Positions 1-7,046 of a DNA stretch of 40,233 bases are shown one piece after another; the first letter of the stretch is position 1; each line of letters opens with the position of its first letter. Position numbers and translations under genes: made by a program. Source of the stretch: Actinomycetota bacterium (GTDB taxonomy: Bacteria; Actinomycetota; Aquicultoria; Aquicultorales; Aquicultoraceae); the NCBI GenBank assembly GCA_030018005.1, contig JASEGT010000002.1:1-40233 (forward strand), given 5' to 3'. The notes under the pieces were generated by a model. It searched no databases. It was not told the origin of the DNA and worked only from the letters and a program-made list of their open reading frames with translations.

Positions 1-38
1 GTTAAATAGACTGCGAATGAGCAGCTAAACATCACTGT

Positions 39-70
39 AGAAGGGCGGCATTGCCGCCCTTCTATTTTAC
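39..70 (+). terminator. Rho-independent terminator of the gene upstream of the window
   Basis: A 12-bp perfect inverted repeat (AGAAGGGCGGCA at 39-50, its complement at 52-63) is followed by ATTTTAC. It ends a transcript entering from the left. Bases 1-28 contain in-frame stops in two frames (stop at 7-9 or at 26-28), so they may hold the last codons of that gene, but too little is visible to name it. Confidence 0.75.
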
Positions 71-98
71 TAAGGTCAGCCAGTATTCTTGCCGATAA
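71..98 (+). promoter_or_regulatory. Sigma28 (FliA/SigD)-like promoter for the flagellar operon
   Basis: GCCGATAA at 91-98 is an exact match to the remembered -10 consensus of flagellar sigma28 promoters. TAAG at 71-74 lies 16 nt upstream, a weak match to the TAAA -35 half. It sits between the upstream terminator and flbD, so position, motif and downstream genes agree. The longer spacer and partial -35 lower the confidence. Confidence 0.55.
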
Positions 99-178
99 GA
101 ATAATCGTAGATTGAAAAGCAGCAGTTTAGATAAGGTCGTTATCGTTTCAATAATAGCTAGACTTATGAGGTAGACCA

Positions 179-430
179 GTGATTAAGTTGACACGGATAG
201 ATGGAAGCGAATTAACAGTAAACGCAAATCTAATCGAAGTAGTAGAAGCAACCCCCGACACAGTAGTAACCCTAATAACGAACAAAAAGTTTCTCGTAAA
301 AGAGTCACCGCTAGAAATCACCGCAATGGCGGAAGACCACTACAAAAAGGCCGGAGGGCCTAGGTTGATAGTGAATCTTGCGCACACCTCCCATTCCGAA
401 GATCACCTGGACTCGAGACTCGCAAAATAG
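179..430 (+). CDS. flbD: FlbD/SwrD-family flagellar protein
   Basis: An 83-residue cytoplasmic protein of the small FlbD (SwrD) family, which lies between the hook gene and motA in many Gram-positive flagellar operons; SwrD supports stator power in Bacillus. The N-terminal pattern MIKLTRIDG, then a hydrophobic/Asn-rich strand, an internal NKKFLVKES and a predicted short helix (EITAMAEDHY) are typical. GTG at 179 is preceded by GAGGT at 168-172 with 6 nt spacing. The roughly 25-residue tail after the conserved core is polar and probably variable. It is the first gene of a tight operon, 30 nt before motA. Confidence 0.85.
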   Translation: MIKLTRIDGSELTVNANLIEVVEATPDTVVTLITNKKFLVKESPLEITAMAEDHYKKAGGPRLIVNLAHTSHSEDHLDSRLAK

Positions 431-460
431 TGCGATTATTCGCATAAAGAAGGTGCGTTT

Positions 461-1282
461 GTGGATGTCACAACGATAATTGGTATTATTATCGGACTTG
501 TTCTCGTAACAGCAGCCATCATGGTCGGCGGTGACACGTCGGTGTTCTTTAACGCGCCGTCGTTAATGATCACTTTCGGCGGGACGATTGCCGCGACGCT
601 GATTCATTTTAAGATCAGTCATATTATGGGCGTCTCAAAAGTCGTCAAGAACGCGTTCTCCGACCCAAAATTAAATTCCGCTGAATTGATAGCGACGATG
701 GTGCGCATTGCCGAGCGTGCTAGGAAAGAGGGTTTGCTCGCACTTGAAGAGGACGTTAATGAGATAGGTGATAGTTTTCTGGAGCGAGGCATGCAGCTCG
801 TTATCGACGGAGCGGACCCTGAATTGGTTCAAGAGGTCATGGAGACCGAGATCATATATGTGGCGGAACGGCACGCGCTAGGCAAGAGTATTATAGAGGC
901 GATGGCCTCATACGCACCGTCTTTCGGAATGCTGGGAACGCTTATCGGTCTAGTTAAGATGTTGCACCAGCTCAATGATCCCTCAAAAATTGGTCCGGGC
1001 ATGGCCATAGCACTTCTGACAACCCTTTACGGCGCACTCTTCGCATATCTATTCTTAACCCCTATGGCGGGCAAGCTCGGGGTAAGGAGCGCCGAAGAAG
1101 TCCTACGCAAGGAACTCATTGTTGAGGGAATTCTTGCGGTACAAGCGGGCCATAACCCTCGAATGATTGAAGAAAAACTCAAGTCGTTTCTCTCCCCTGA
1201 AGGGCGAGAGAGCGTGGATATGATTAGAGATCGGAGGGTGTATGCCGAACAACAGACTCCGGTCGAAACGGCGCCTGGATAG
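461..1282 (+). CDS. motA: Flagellar motor stator protein MotA
   Basis: A 273-residue membrane protein, the proton- or sodium-channel subunit of the flagellar stator (MotA5MotB2). Hydrophobic segments lie near residues 3-22, 33-50, 147-169 and 179-203. The large cytoplasmic loop carries the charged stretch (R87, R89, E90, E96) that contacts FliG in the family. Conserved helix prolines are visible at P152 (YAPSFG) and P201 (LTPMAG). The GTG start at 461 has GAAGGTG upstream. Its 3' end overlaps motB by 41 nt, the usual arrangement for subunits made together. Length is normal for the Gram-positive type. Confidence 0.95.
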   Translation: MDVTTIIGIIIGLVLVTAAIMVGGDTSVFFNAPSLMITFGGTIAATLIHFKISHIMGVSKVVKNAFSDPKLNSAELIATMVRIAERARKEGLLALEEDVNEIGDSFLERGMQLVIDGADPELVQEVMETEIIYVAERHALGKSIIEAMASYAPSFGMLGTLIGLVKMLHQLNDPSKIGPGMAIALLTTLYGALFAYLFLTPMAGKLGVRSAEEVLRKELIVEGILAVQAGHNPRMIEEKLKSFLSPEGRESVDMIRDRRVYAEQQTPVETAPG

Positions 1283-2066
1283 CAAGCCGGGGGCGCCGGC
1301 CTGGATGGTAACCTACGGCGACATGGTAACACTTCTTCTAGTCTTCTTTGTAATGCTCTTCTCATTTTCCGTAGTAAGCCCCAAGAAATTTAGCACAGCG
1401 ATAGGTTCAATTCAAGAAGCCATGAGCGGCAGCAACGGTAGGCAGTTCAAAGTAATGGATATGCCTGAAAAATTCGAGGTCGTCTCGCCCGGAAGCGGCG
1501 AACCTGTGGAGCAGTCCAAGGGTTTTGGGCAGCGCTCTCCTATTCAAGACTTGAAGCAACAATCGAAAATCGGCATCCCTCAAAGCGAGGTTCGGGCTAT
1601 GGATCAACTGAAGCATCAGCTCAAGAAGCAGTTCGAGGGTACGCCGTTAAGCGCTAGCATCAAGATGGAAGTGACCGAGCGAGGATTGGTGATTCGGCTA
1701 AACGAGAGCATTCTCTTTGAAAAGGGAAAAGCGGAACTGCAGCCGCCGGTGTATCCGGCGCTCAAGATAATCGGCGGGACTTTGGCGTCTACAAACTATT
1801 CGATAAAGGTCGAGGGTTATACGTGTGACCTGCCGATAAGCACGCCGCAGTTTCCCTCTAATTGGGAGTTGTCTACGGCGCGTGCCATTTCGGTGCTGCG
1901 CTTCTTTGTAGAAAACCAAAACATCAGGTCGTCGCGTTTATCTGTATCTGGTTATGGCGAGTACAAGCCCGTCGCTCCGAACTCTAGCGATGTGAACAGG
2001 GCTCAAAATCGCCGGGTTGAGATAATAGTTCTCTTCCCAACGTTGAATATTCAAGAACCAAGCTAA
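1242..2066 (+). CDS. motB: Flagellar motor stator protein MotB
   Basis: A 274-residue stator subunit that anchors MotA to peptidoglycan. A short basic cytoplasmic N-terminus is followed by the single TM helix (about 22-45) with WMVTYGDMVTLLL, where D27 is the ion-binding aspartate. A plug/linker of about 80 residues follows. The OmpA-type peptidoglycan-binding domain (about 150-265) shows SVSGYGEYKP and NRAQNRRVEI. The ATG at 1242 lies inside motA with GGAGG at 1233-1237, giving translational coupling. Nothing in the TM segment decides between H+ and Na+ use with certainty. Confidence 0.95.
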   Translation: MPNNRLRSKRRLDSKPGAPAWMVTYGDMVTLLLVFFVMLFSFSVVSPKKFSTAIGSIQEAMSGSNGRQFKVMDMPEKFEVVSPGSGEPVEQSKGFGQRSPIQDLKQQSKIGIPQSEVRAMDQLKHQLKKQFEGTPLSASIKMEVTERGLVIRLNESILFEKGKAELQPPVYPALKIIGGTLASTNYSIKVEGYTCDLPISTPQFPSNWELSTARAISVLRFFVENQNIRSSRLSVSGYGEYKPVAPNSSDVNRAQNRRVEIIVLFPTLNIQEPS

Positions 2067-2096
2067 AGACTTAAGGATTGAAAAGGTGATGTTTGA

Positions 2097-2630
2097 ATGG
2101 CTGTAGAACAAGCTGTCAGTGAAGTAAGAGAGGTTTCCCAGGTGGAAGCAGTTCCGGAGCCGCAGAAGGCCGGGCTTATGTCAAAACTTGGAGGCCTCAA
2201 AATACCGATCATTATTTTAGTGGTGGTATTGCTTGCCGTTGGGACCGCCCTTGTCGTAACTAAAGCGGTAGGCGGTGGAAGCAAAGAAAAGGAAGCGAGT
2301 GAAAAGAAAGCGAAAAAAGAGGTCGTAATCGGTAAATTTATAACTCTCGATGCTTTTACCGTAAATCTTGCCGGAGGGCAGAACTACCTGCAAACAGTGA
2401 TTGCGTTAGAGCTTGATAGCAAGAATGTTGAACTGGAAACTGAAGTGAAAGAGCGCAAGCCCCAGATCAATGATGCTGTCTTAACGATCTTAAGCGCCAA
2501 GTCGATCGACGCGATAGCGGACAACGAGGGACGGGAAAAGCTTAAGGAAGAGATTAAAAAGTCGGTAGACTCTTTGCTCGGCTATGGTAAAATTGAACGT
2601 GTCTACTTTACTACGTTCATTATGCAGTAA
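2097..2630 (+). CDS. fliL: Flagellar basal body-associated protein FliL
   Basis: A 177-residue single-pass membrane protein. The cytoplasmic N-terminus (1-34) is followed by a TM helix at about 37-56, a Lys-rich stretch (60-78) and an extracytoplasmic FliL domain (80-177) with FTVNLAGG and ending FTTFIMQ. FliL rings surround MotAB stators and raise motor torque, which fits its place between motB and fliM. The ATG at 2097 has AAGGTG at 2083-2088; the earlier ATG at 2089 is in a frame that stops at once. Confidence 0.92.
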   Translation: MAVEQAVSEVREVSQVEAVPEPQKAGLMSKLGGLKIPIIILVVVLLAVGTALVVTKAVGGGSKEKEASEKKAKKEVVIGKFITLDAFTVNLAGGQNYLQTVIALELDSKNVELETEVKERKPQINDAVLTILSAKSIDAIADNEGREKLKEEIKKSVDSLLGYGKIERVYFTTFIMQ

Positions 2631-2662
2631 TATTTTTATCATAGATGCAGTAGGGGTTTGCC

Positions 2663-3652
2663 ATGGCAGGAACGCTTTCACAAGATGAGATCAATGCTTT
2701 ACTGACAGCCTCGTCCTCGGGCGTGTCACTCGATCTTGAGGAAGAGGCGGCACCGGCGCCAGCGGGCTCTAGGCACGTTCGCATATATAATTTCAGACAT
2801 CCGGATAAATTTTCAAAAAGTCATTTAAGCACCATGGAGCTGATTTACGAGGGCTTTTCGCGCCATCTGAAAGCAGCTCTTTTTGTTTATGTTCGACAAA
2901 GTATCAACTTCAGTCTGGCCTCCGTCGAGCAGCAGTCTTTCGAGGAGTATCTAGAAGCACTTCCCACACCTAGCTCCCTGATTACTTTTACCATGAAGAG
3001 CCTTCCGGGGAGCGCAGTTCTGGAGATAAGTCCCGAGTTGACCTTTCTCATACTCGACAGGTTGCTTGGTGGTCTTGGCGACCAGCCGGTCAAAATACGC
3101 GATTTGACCGAAATCGAGCATGGAATAATTCGCAAGGTTGCCGACAGGACTTTGATGGCGTTTAGGATGGCGTGGTCTGAGATATATGACGTCGAGCCCA
3201 ACATCGAATCTCTGGAAACCAACCCGCAACTGCTTCAAGTTGTTCCGCCGAACGAAATAGTCGCTGTGGCGACGCTTGAAGTTAGAATCGGCGAGGCGAC
3301 TGGGGCAATGAGCATCTGCTTGCCGTATCTAACGCTCGAGCCCATCATGACGAAACTCACACGCCAGACGTGGTTTTCAGCAAGATTCGAGCAAAAAGAC
3401 AGCGAGAACATCGAAAGCGCGAATGTCCAGGAGAGTCTCAACAAGGTGTTTCTGCCCGTATCAATAGAGCTTGGCCGGGCGAGATTGACCGTCAAAGACC
3501 TGCTGGCATTGAAACCGGGTGACGCGATAGAGCTAGACACATCCGCCGGCAATGATATAAGAGTCTTAGTCAACGGAAGACTCAAGTTTCTCGCGCGACC
3601 GGGCCTCATTGGGAAACGTTTGGCCGTAAAGACGACTACGACTGTTGAGTGA
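2663..3652 (+). CDS. fliM: Flagellar motor switch protein FliM
   Basis: A 329-residue C-ring protein. The N-terminal LSQDEINALL (5-14) is the CheY-P-binding peptide. The middle CheC-like domain contains LLGGLGD, the GGxG signature involved in FliG contact. The C-terminal SpoA domain (about 250-325) pairs with FliN/FliY. An intact CheY-binding peptide suggests a chemotaxis system elsewhere in the genome. ATG at 2663 follows a GGGG-type site. The next gene starts 13 nt after its stop. Confidence 0.95.
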   Translation: MAGTLSQDEINALLTASSSGVSLDLEEEAAPAPAGSRHVRIYNFRHPDKFSKSHLSTMELIYEGFSRHLKAALFVYVRQSINFSLASVEQQSFEEYLEALPTPSSLITFTMKSLPGSAVLEISPELTFLILDRLLGGLGDQPVKIRDLTEIEHGIIRKVADRTLMAFRMAWSEIYDVEPNIESLETNPQLLQVVPPNEIVAVATLEVRIGEATGAMSICLPYLTLEPIMTKLTRQTWFSARFEQKDSENIESANVQESLNKVFLPVSIELGRARLTVKDLLALKPGDAIELDTSAGNDIRVLVNGRLKFLARPGLIGKRLAVKTTTTVE

Positions 3653-3665
3653 GGAGAGGCGCAGT

Positions 3666-4781
3666 ATGAGTAAAAAAAAGCAAGCAATAGAGCTTTCAGA
3701 GATCGAAAAAAGTGCTGTTGGTGAAATCTGCGACTTGATGACCGCGTCTCTTGCTAAGCTGTTTAGCGAGCAATTGGGGGACGATGTTGGTATGAGCCCG
3801 TCCGTTGTGGATGCGGCGAAGTTCGAGAGCTTGGCGATGGCGTTACCCGTCCCGGTATTGTTGATACAGCTTAGTTGTTCATCTGGTCTTGATGGACAAC
3901 TCTTTCTGTTTATTAACGGAGAAGGACTTCCAGCCGTGTTCGACCTGGCGATTCCTGCCAGCGCAAAGGACATCGGCGCAGATGACGATGCGATTCTTGA
4001 GAATCTCAAAGAGCTTATAGGCAGCGCGATTTCAGAAGCGATGAGCAATTTCGCTGAGAGCATGGGCCGCACTATCGATAGTAGTGTCATCGACACCTTG
4101 ATTCTCCAAGATGAATCCGGCCTTGAGAGCATAAGTTTCATGTATCCTGACGGGAATCTCTTGCTGGCTTCAGCTGAATTGACTCTTCCGGCCGCAGGGG
4201 CCAATGCCGGTTATCTCATCCCAACTGAACTCGGCAAGCAAATCATCGATATGCTATTGGGTGATGTGCAAGTGGCCGAGACAGCAACGCCTGCTCAAGA
4301 TACTTCTAAGGATTTGGCGGATGACGATATCGAGGTTGTATCCGATGATGAAGCGGTGACGGAGAGCAAAGCTACAATCGAAGGTGTCGTGCATCTGGAC
4401 GAAGCCGATATACCTCAGATATTCGACGACGACGATGTGTTTATTCAAGAAATGGTTCCTCACGTCAGAGATTTGCAGCCGGCGGCTTTCGATGTGTTGG
4501 GTGTGGATTCAGGTGGCGGAGGGTCGAACAACATATCGCTCCTCCTCGACGTTGTGCTCGATGCCTCGATAGAGTTAGGAAAGACAAAGATGACAATATC
4601 CGACATACTGCGGTTGGGTAGGGGTTCGGTAATTGAGCTCGATAAATTGGCCTCTGAGCCTGTCGAATTTCTCGTGAACAGCAAGGTAATCGCGAGGGGT
4701 GAGGTTGTCGTTATCGATGATAACTTCGGCATTCGTATAACTGAAATAATGAGTCCGAAAGATATGTTGGAGCAGCTCTAA
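3666..4781 (+). CDS. fliY: FliY-type switch protein (CheC-like domain plus FliN/SpoA)
   Basis: A 371-residue protein combining an N-terminal CheC/CheX/FliY-like domain (about 8-205), an acidic linker (about 210-265, rich in D and E) and a C-terminal SpoA (FliN) domain (about 285-371, ending ITEIMSPKDMLEQL). It completes the C-ring with FliM. The start is set at ATG 3666 because GAGGAGAGG lies at 3651-3659; an upstream in-frame TTG at 3645 would overlap fliM and has no such site. The two CheY-P phosphatase sites, which in Bacillus FliY read E-x-x-N, here read EICD (E20/D23) and ENLK (E112/K115), so phosphatase activity is doubtful. The N-terminal CheY-binding peptide of Bacillus FliY is also absent. 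Confidence 0.88.
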   Translation: MSKKKQAIELSEIEKSAVGEICDLMTASLAKLFSEQLGDDVGMSPSVVDAAKFESLAMALPVPVLLIQLSCSSGLDGQLFLFINGEGLPAVFDLAIPASAKDIGADDDAILENLKELIGSAISEAMSNFAESMGRTIDSSVIDTLILQDESGLESISFMYPDGNLLLASAELTLPAAGANAGYLIPTELGKQIIDMLLGDVQVAETATPAQDTSKDLADDDIEVVSDDEAVTESKATIEGVVHLDEADIPQIFDDDDVFIQEMVPHVRDLQPAAFDVLGVDSGGGGSNNISLLLDVVLDASIELGKTKMTISDILRLGRGSVIELDKLASEPVEFLVNSKVIARGEVVVIDDNFGIRITEIMSPKDMLEQL

Positions 4782-4796
4782 GCTGCGGCTTAGAGC
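4775..4796 (+). other. Perfect hairpin at the end of fliY
   Basis: GCTCTAAGC (4775-4783) and GCTTAGAGC (4788-4796) form a 9-bp stem with a TGCG tetraloop across the fliY stop codon. No T-run follows, so it may be a weak terminator or a 3'-end stabiliser. It marks the probable end of the flagellar transcript. Confidence 0.4.
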
Positions 4797-5078
4797 CCTG
4801 CCTATAATAAAAACGTGTAGGTTGTCCGGTGACATGCCGATAACTTTACTGAGGAAGGGCTCAAGCTCTCATTTCAAAAGCTCTCCTTCAGGGTTTCCGG
4901 TTTGTCCTGCTGCCGAGCTCTTCCTCCCCCCTTTTTTTATTTGTCGTGCACAGGCAGTAACGGGCCGCTCCATCGCATTACCTGGAATGCTTATGTCGTT
5001 GTTCTTTGCGTACCTAGGCGTTCTCGAGCTTTCGCATATCTGTCATATAATAAAGAAAACAATCGTCAGGGTATGGAT
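4797..5078. other. Non-coding gap between fliY and the TPR-like gene
   Basis: About 280 nt without a supported gene. It holds a GCCGATAA octamer at 4836-4843 (sigma28 -10-like, but without a good -35) and a T7 run near 4934 with no stem before it. An open frame from 4822 to 5097 is judged spurious. Confidence 0.4.
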
Positions 5079-5858
5079 ATGGATTCTACGCGACTAAACG
5101 CCAGGAATATTGTGATCGCCGCTGTCGCGCTCCTGTTCGCTACGTCGGGTTATTATGTCTATCAAGCATTCGCAGTTGCATTGAGGTCTGAAGCGCTTTA
5201 TGTCGAGGCGCAAAAAGCTTTCGAAAGCGGTGATGATGATGCCGCTGAGAGCGTTCTTGTCGAGGTCGTACGAATCAATCCTGCACATGAGGATGCGAAG
5301 GATTTGCTTCTGCAGATAAAACAGGGTATAGACGTTGCCGCTGAGCCGCGTACGAGCGATGCCAAGAGTCTTGGTGGTGGAATGCGAGACGCCAATCCAG
5401 GCGAAGGTCTCGATGCTGCAAGTAGGAAGATAGTGACGGAGAATAGATTCGATGACCGGAACGGTTTGACGGACGATATGAAGGCAAGCGGAGCGCAGGG
5501 TCAGTTGCCGGGCTACAAGCTGGTTTCGCAAGAGTCCGGATTGGATCAGAGCAAAAGCATTTTCGAAGCGCTGGACCAGGACGCGCCGGTAGAGTTCATC
5601 GAGTTGAGAATAGAGAAGCACACGGACGCCAGCGGTGCCGCGGAAGCGCTCCACCAGCGCCGCTTTGCTTACCCTAAAGTGCAGCAGAAGATCATGTTCA
5701 ATAATCGTATGGCTTACCATGGGACCGACGGTAAGAAAACAGCGATTCTTGCATGGGCGCGGGCCGAAGAGCTAGTAGAGCTTAAAGCCATCTCCTCTGG
5801 TGACACGACTGCAGGATCGCTCAACTCCCTTCTCGAAGCGGCTAAAGAGTTATTCTAG
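5079..5858 (+). CDS. Membrane-anchored TPR-like protein of unknown function
   Basis: 259 residues from ATG 5079 (AGGG at 5068-5071, 7 nt spacing; ATG 5073 is a close alternative). One TM helix lies near residues 10-31. A single helix pair of TPR type follows (about 38-82: ALYVEAQKAFESGD, then VVRINPAHEDAKDLL). A low-complexity Gly/Asp linker spans about 90-140. A C-terminal alpha/beta domain (about 145-240) has alternating strands. I do not recognise the family. The distal domain would be extracytoplasmic if the N-terminus is inside. It follows the flagellar genes but after a gap of about 300 nt, so a motility role is not shown. Confidence 0.7.
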   Translation: MDSTRLNARNIVIAAVALLFATSGYYVYQAFAVALRSEALYVEAQKAFESGDDDAAESVLVEVVRINPAHEDAKDLLLQIKQGIDVAAEPRTSDAKSLGGGMRDANPGEGLDAASRKIVTENRFDDRNGLTDDMKASGAQGQLPGYKLVSQESGLDQSKSIFEALDQDAPVEFIELRIEKHTDASGAAEALHQRRFAYPKVQQKIMFNNRMAYHGTDGKKTAILAWARAEELVELKAISSGDTTAGSLNSLLEAAKELF

Positions 5859-6067
5859 GGATGATGCCTTGGGTAAAGCGTGTTGCCGATAACTACCAGG
5901 TATTTCAAGGCATACAGGGGAGGGCTTTAAAAAATAATCATACGAGTATGCTCGGATTTATTGACAGGGAATGATTATTTGTTTAATCTTTTAGTAACAA
6001 AAGTATCATAGTTTCAGGAAGTATATCGACTGTGCTCTTGATATAGCATATCGTTATTGGGAGTTTT
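5859..6067. other. Gene-free region with two inverted repeats
   Basis: ATGCCTTG (5864-5871) pairs with CAAGGCAT (5906-5913). AAATAATCAT (5932-5941) pairs with ATGATTATTT (5971-5980), enclosing a small hairpin CGAG-TATG-CTCG (5943-5954). GCCGATAA occurs at 5885-5892. No T-run terminator is seen. The second repeat overlaps the putative promoter described next. Confidence 0.4.
5961..5987 (+). promoter_or_regulatory. Possible sigmaA promoter for a small membrane ORF
   Basis: TTGACA (5961-5966) is followed by TTTAAT (5982-5987) with a 15-nt spacer, or by TAATCT (5984-5989) with 17 nt. The -35 is perfect but neither -10 combination is ideal. The right arm of the 10-bp inverted repeat (5971-5980) lies in the spacer, where a repressor could act. 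Confidence 0.35.
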
Positions 6068-6184
6068 ATGCGGCATACAATGAGAACCGCAGCGGTAATA
6101 ACCCTTATAGTGGCCTTGATTTTGTTTATCTCGGTTGCGGTGGTCATCTTTGAGCAAGGGATCGCCGTTCAACTTGGTCGATAG
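6068..6184 (+). CDS. Small single-TM protein (38 aa), hypothetical
   Basis: An ATG at 6068 with GGGAG at 6059-6063 opens a 38-codon frame. Residues 7-28 are a continuous hydrophobic helix (AAVITLIVALILFISVAVVIF), flanked by a basic N-terminus (RHTMR) and ending QLGR. The composition is that of a real membrane miniprotein with positive-inside topology. A promoter-like TTGACA lies about 100 nt upstream. No family is recognised. The short ribosome-site spacing (4 nt) and lack of homology evidence keep confidence moderate. Confidence 0.4.
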   Translation: MRHTMRTAAVITLIVALILFISVAVVIFEQGIAVQLGR

Positions 6185-6430
6185 CTGTTGCGGAAAAGTA
6201 GTGATCATGAGATATATATCCTTATTGCTTACACCTGGTCCCGGTGCGCTCTTCGACTTATCAGTGGTAAACAGATCTTCATGTTAGACGTTCGGCCTGC
6301 GAATCTCATTATCAGTCTCTAATCACCTCTTCTATCGTTTCTTATAGCGTTTTCAGCATCAGTTTGCGATGTCGATTCTGCGCGAGGCGAGTGCTTTAAT
6401 TGAACCGAAATCCCGAAGGGGAGGGTGGTT
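6185..6430. other. Gene-free stretch
   Basis: About 245 nt in which I see no supported gene, terminator or repeat. Only scattered short hairpins are present. It ends in the purine-rich AAGGGGAGGG (6415-6424) that would serve the small ORF at 6431. Confidence 0.3.
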
Positions 6431-6523
6431 GTGATTATTCTGGAGCTTGGTCGTATAGCAATCGAAAAATATGCCGGTAAGTGCTTACATATTATGCCAA
6501 TATATGGTATATTGTTAGCATAA
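6431..6523 (+). CDS. Possible 30-codon leader ORF upstream of the Cys-rich protein
   Basis: GTG at 6431 follows AAGGGGAGGG and opens a 30-residue frame ending HIMPIYGILLA, stopping at 6521-6523. Its last third lies inside a large imperfect hairpin (6492-6523), with the stop codon in the right arm. This is the geometry of a translated leader, but a chance frame in an AT-rich promoter region is equally possible. No run of a single regulatory codon is seen. Confidence 0.2.
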   Translation: MIILELGRIAIEKYAGKCLHIMPIYGILLA

Positions 6524-6533
6524 AGCGCATGCT
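6492..6533 (+). promoter_or_regulatory. Alternative hairpins in the leader of the Cys-rich gene
   Basis: TTATGC-CAATAT (6492-6503) pairs with ATATTG-TTA-GCATAA (6509-6523, TTA bulged) across a 5-nt loop. The overlapping AGCAT (6517-6521) can instead pair with ATGCT (6529-6533). The two structures exclude each other. As DNA, the same repeat could be an operator. Confidence 0.4.
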
Positions 6534-6538
6534 ATGAT
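6533..6538 (+). promoter_or_regulatory. Putative -10 element for the Cys-rich gene
   Basis: TATGAT (5 of 6 to TATAAT) lies 28 nt before the TTG start. TTGTTA at 6512-6517 would be the -35 with a short 15-nt spacer, placing the start of transcription downstream of the hairpin. The match is only fair. Confidence 0.3.
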
Positions 6539-6565
6539 TTCGCGCCCGGTGCGTGGAGGTGTTTT

Positions 6566-6796
6566 TTGAACGTATATGAGCTCAGTTCAAAGCGAAAGTG
6601 TATCTGCACAGACCTGAGGAGATGTCCGGCGAGCCATTACCACAACTGCGCAGCATACAAGAACGGCACAAACTGCTGGGACTCCGAAGACATCCCATGT
6701 TGCAGGCGAAACGACAAGAGCCGTTGCAGTTCCTGCAGCATATACCGGGCAAAACTGCTCGGCACAACATCTCAAACCTATCCGCGAACGGTCTAA
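6566..6796 (+). CDS. Small cysteine-rich protein, probable metal or Fe-S binding
   Basis: 76 residues from TTG 6566, with GGAGGT at 6555-6560 and 5 nt spacing. Nine cysteines occur: C12, C14, C20, C28, C37, C45, C46, C54, C57. The core pattern C-x4-NCAAYKNGTNCW-x6-CC-x7-C-x2-C recalls small Cys modules with NCW and CC..C..C motifs that I associate with sensory and regulatory proteins of anaerobes. The polar 60-76 tail lacks cysteines. There is no signal peptide, so it should be cytoplasmic. It lies 250 nt upstream of a histidine kinase/response regulator pair and may be linked to its signal. Function is not known; metal or redox sensing is inference from composition. Confidence 0.7.
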   Translation: MNVYELSSKRKCICTDLRRCPASHYHNCAAYKNGTNCWDSEDIPCCRRNDKSRCSSCSIYRAKLLGTTSQTYPRTV

Positions 6797-6869
6797 TACC
6801 AGCCTCGACCAGAGAGCTTGTTTTAAGCAAAACAGCTCGTCAAGTAGGCCAATCTTAACTAACAGAGAA

Positions 6870-6998
6870 ATGCGTTATTTTTTGCTGGATCAGGTTCCCC
6901 GATGGGTAATTCTCCAGGCTGGCCAGCTGTCGCTGCCGGAAGGCTTTTCAAAGCAGCCATCCAATCTCGTCCAACCTGCTCAAGATACTATTGTCTAA
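6870..6998 (+). CDS. Possible 42-aa small protein
   Basis: ATG 6870 to TAA 6996-6998 encodes a mixed hydrophobic/polar peptide starting MRYFLLDQVPRWVILQAG. The upstream AGAGAA is a poor ribosome site. It sits between the Cys-rich gene and the histidine kinase and could be an unrecognised conserved miniprotein or chance. No family is recognised. Confidence 0.25.
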   Translation: MRYFLLDQVPRWVILQAGQLSLPEGFSKQPSNLVQPAQDTIV

Positions 6999-7046
6999 GG
7001 TCGATTTAGTAGTATAAGTGCTGTTGCGACTAATAAGGGATGGGTC

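Noticed and set aside
4822-5097. 91-codon open frame between fliY and the TPR-like gene
   Set aside because: No ribosome site, no family resemblance, and it runs into the start of a better supported gene in another frame.
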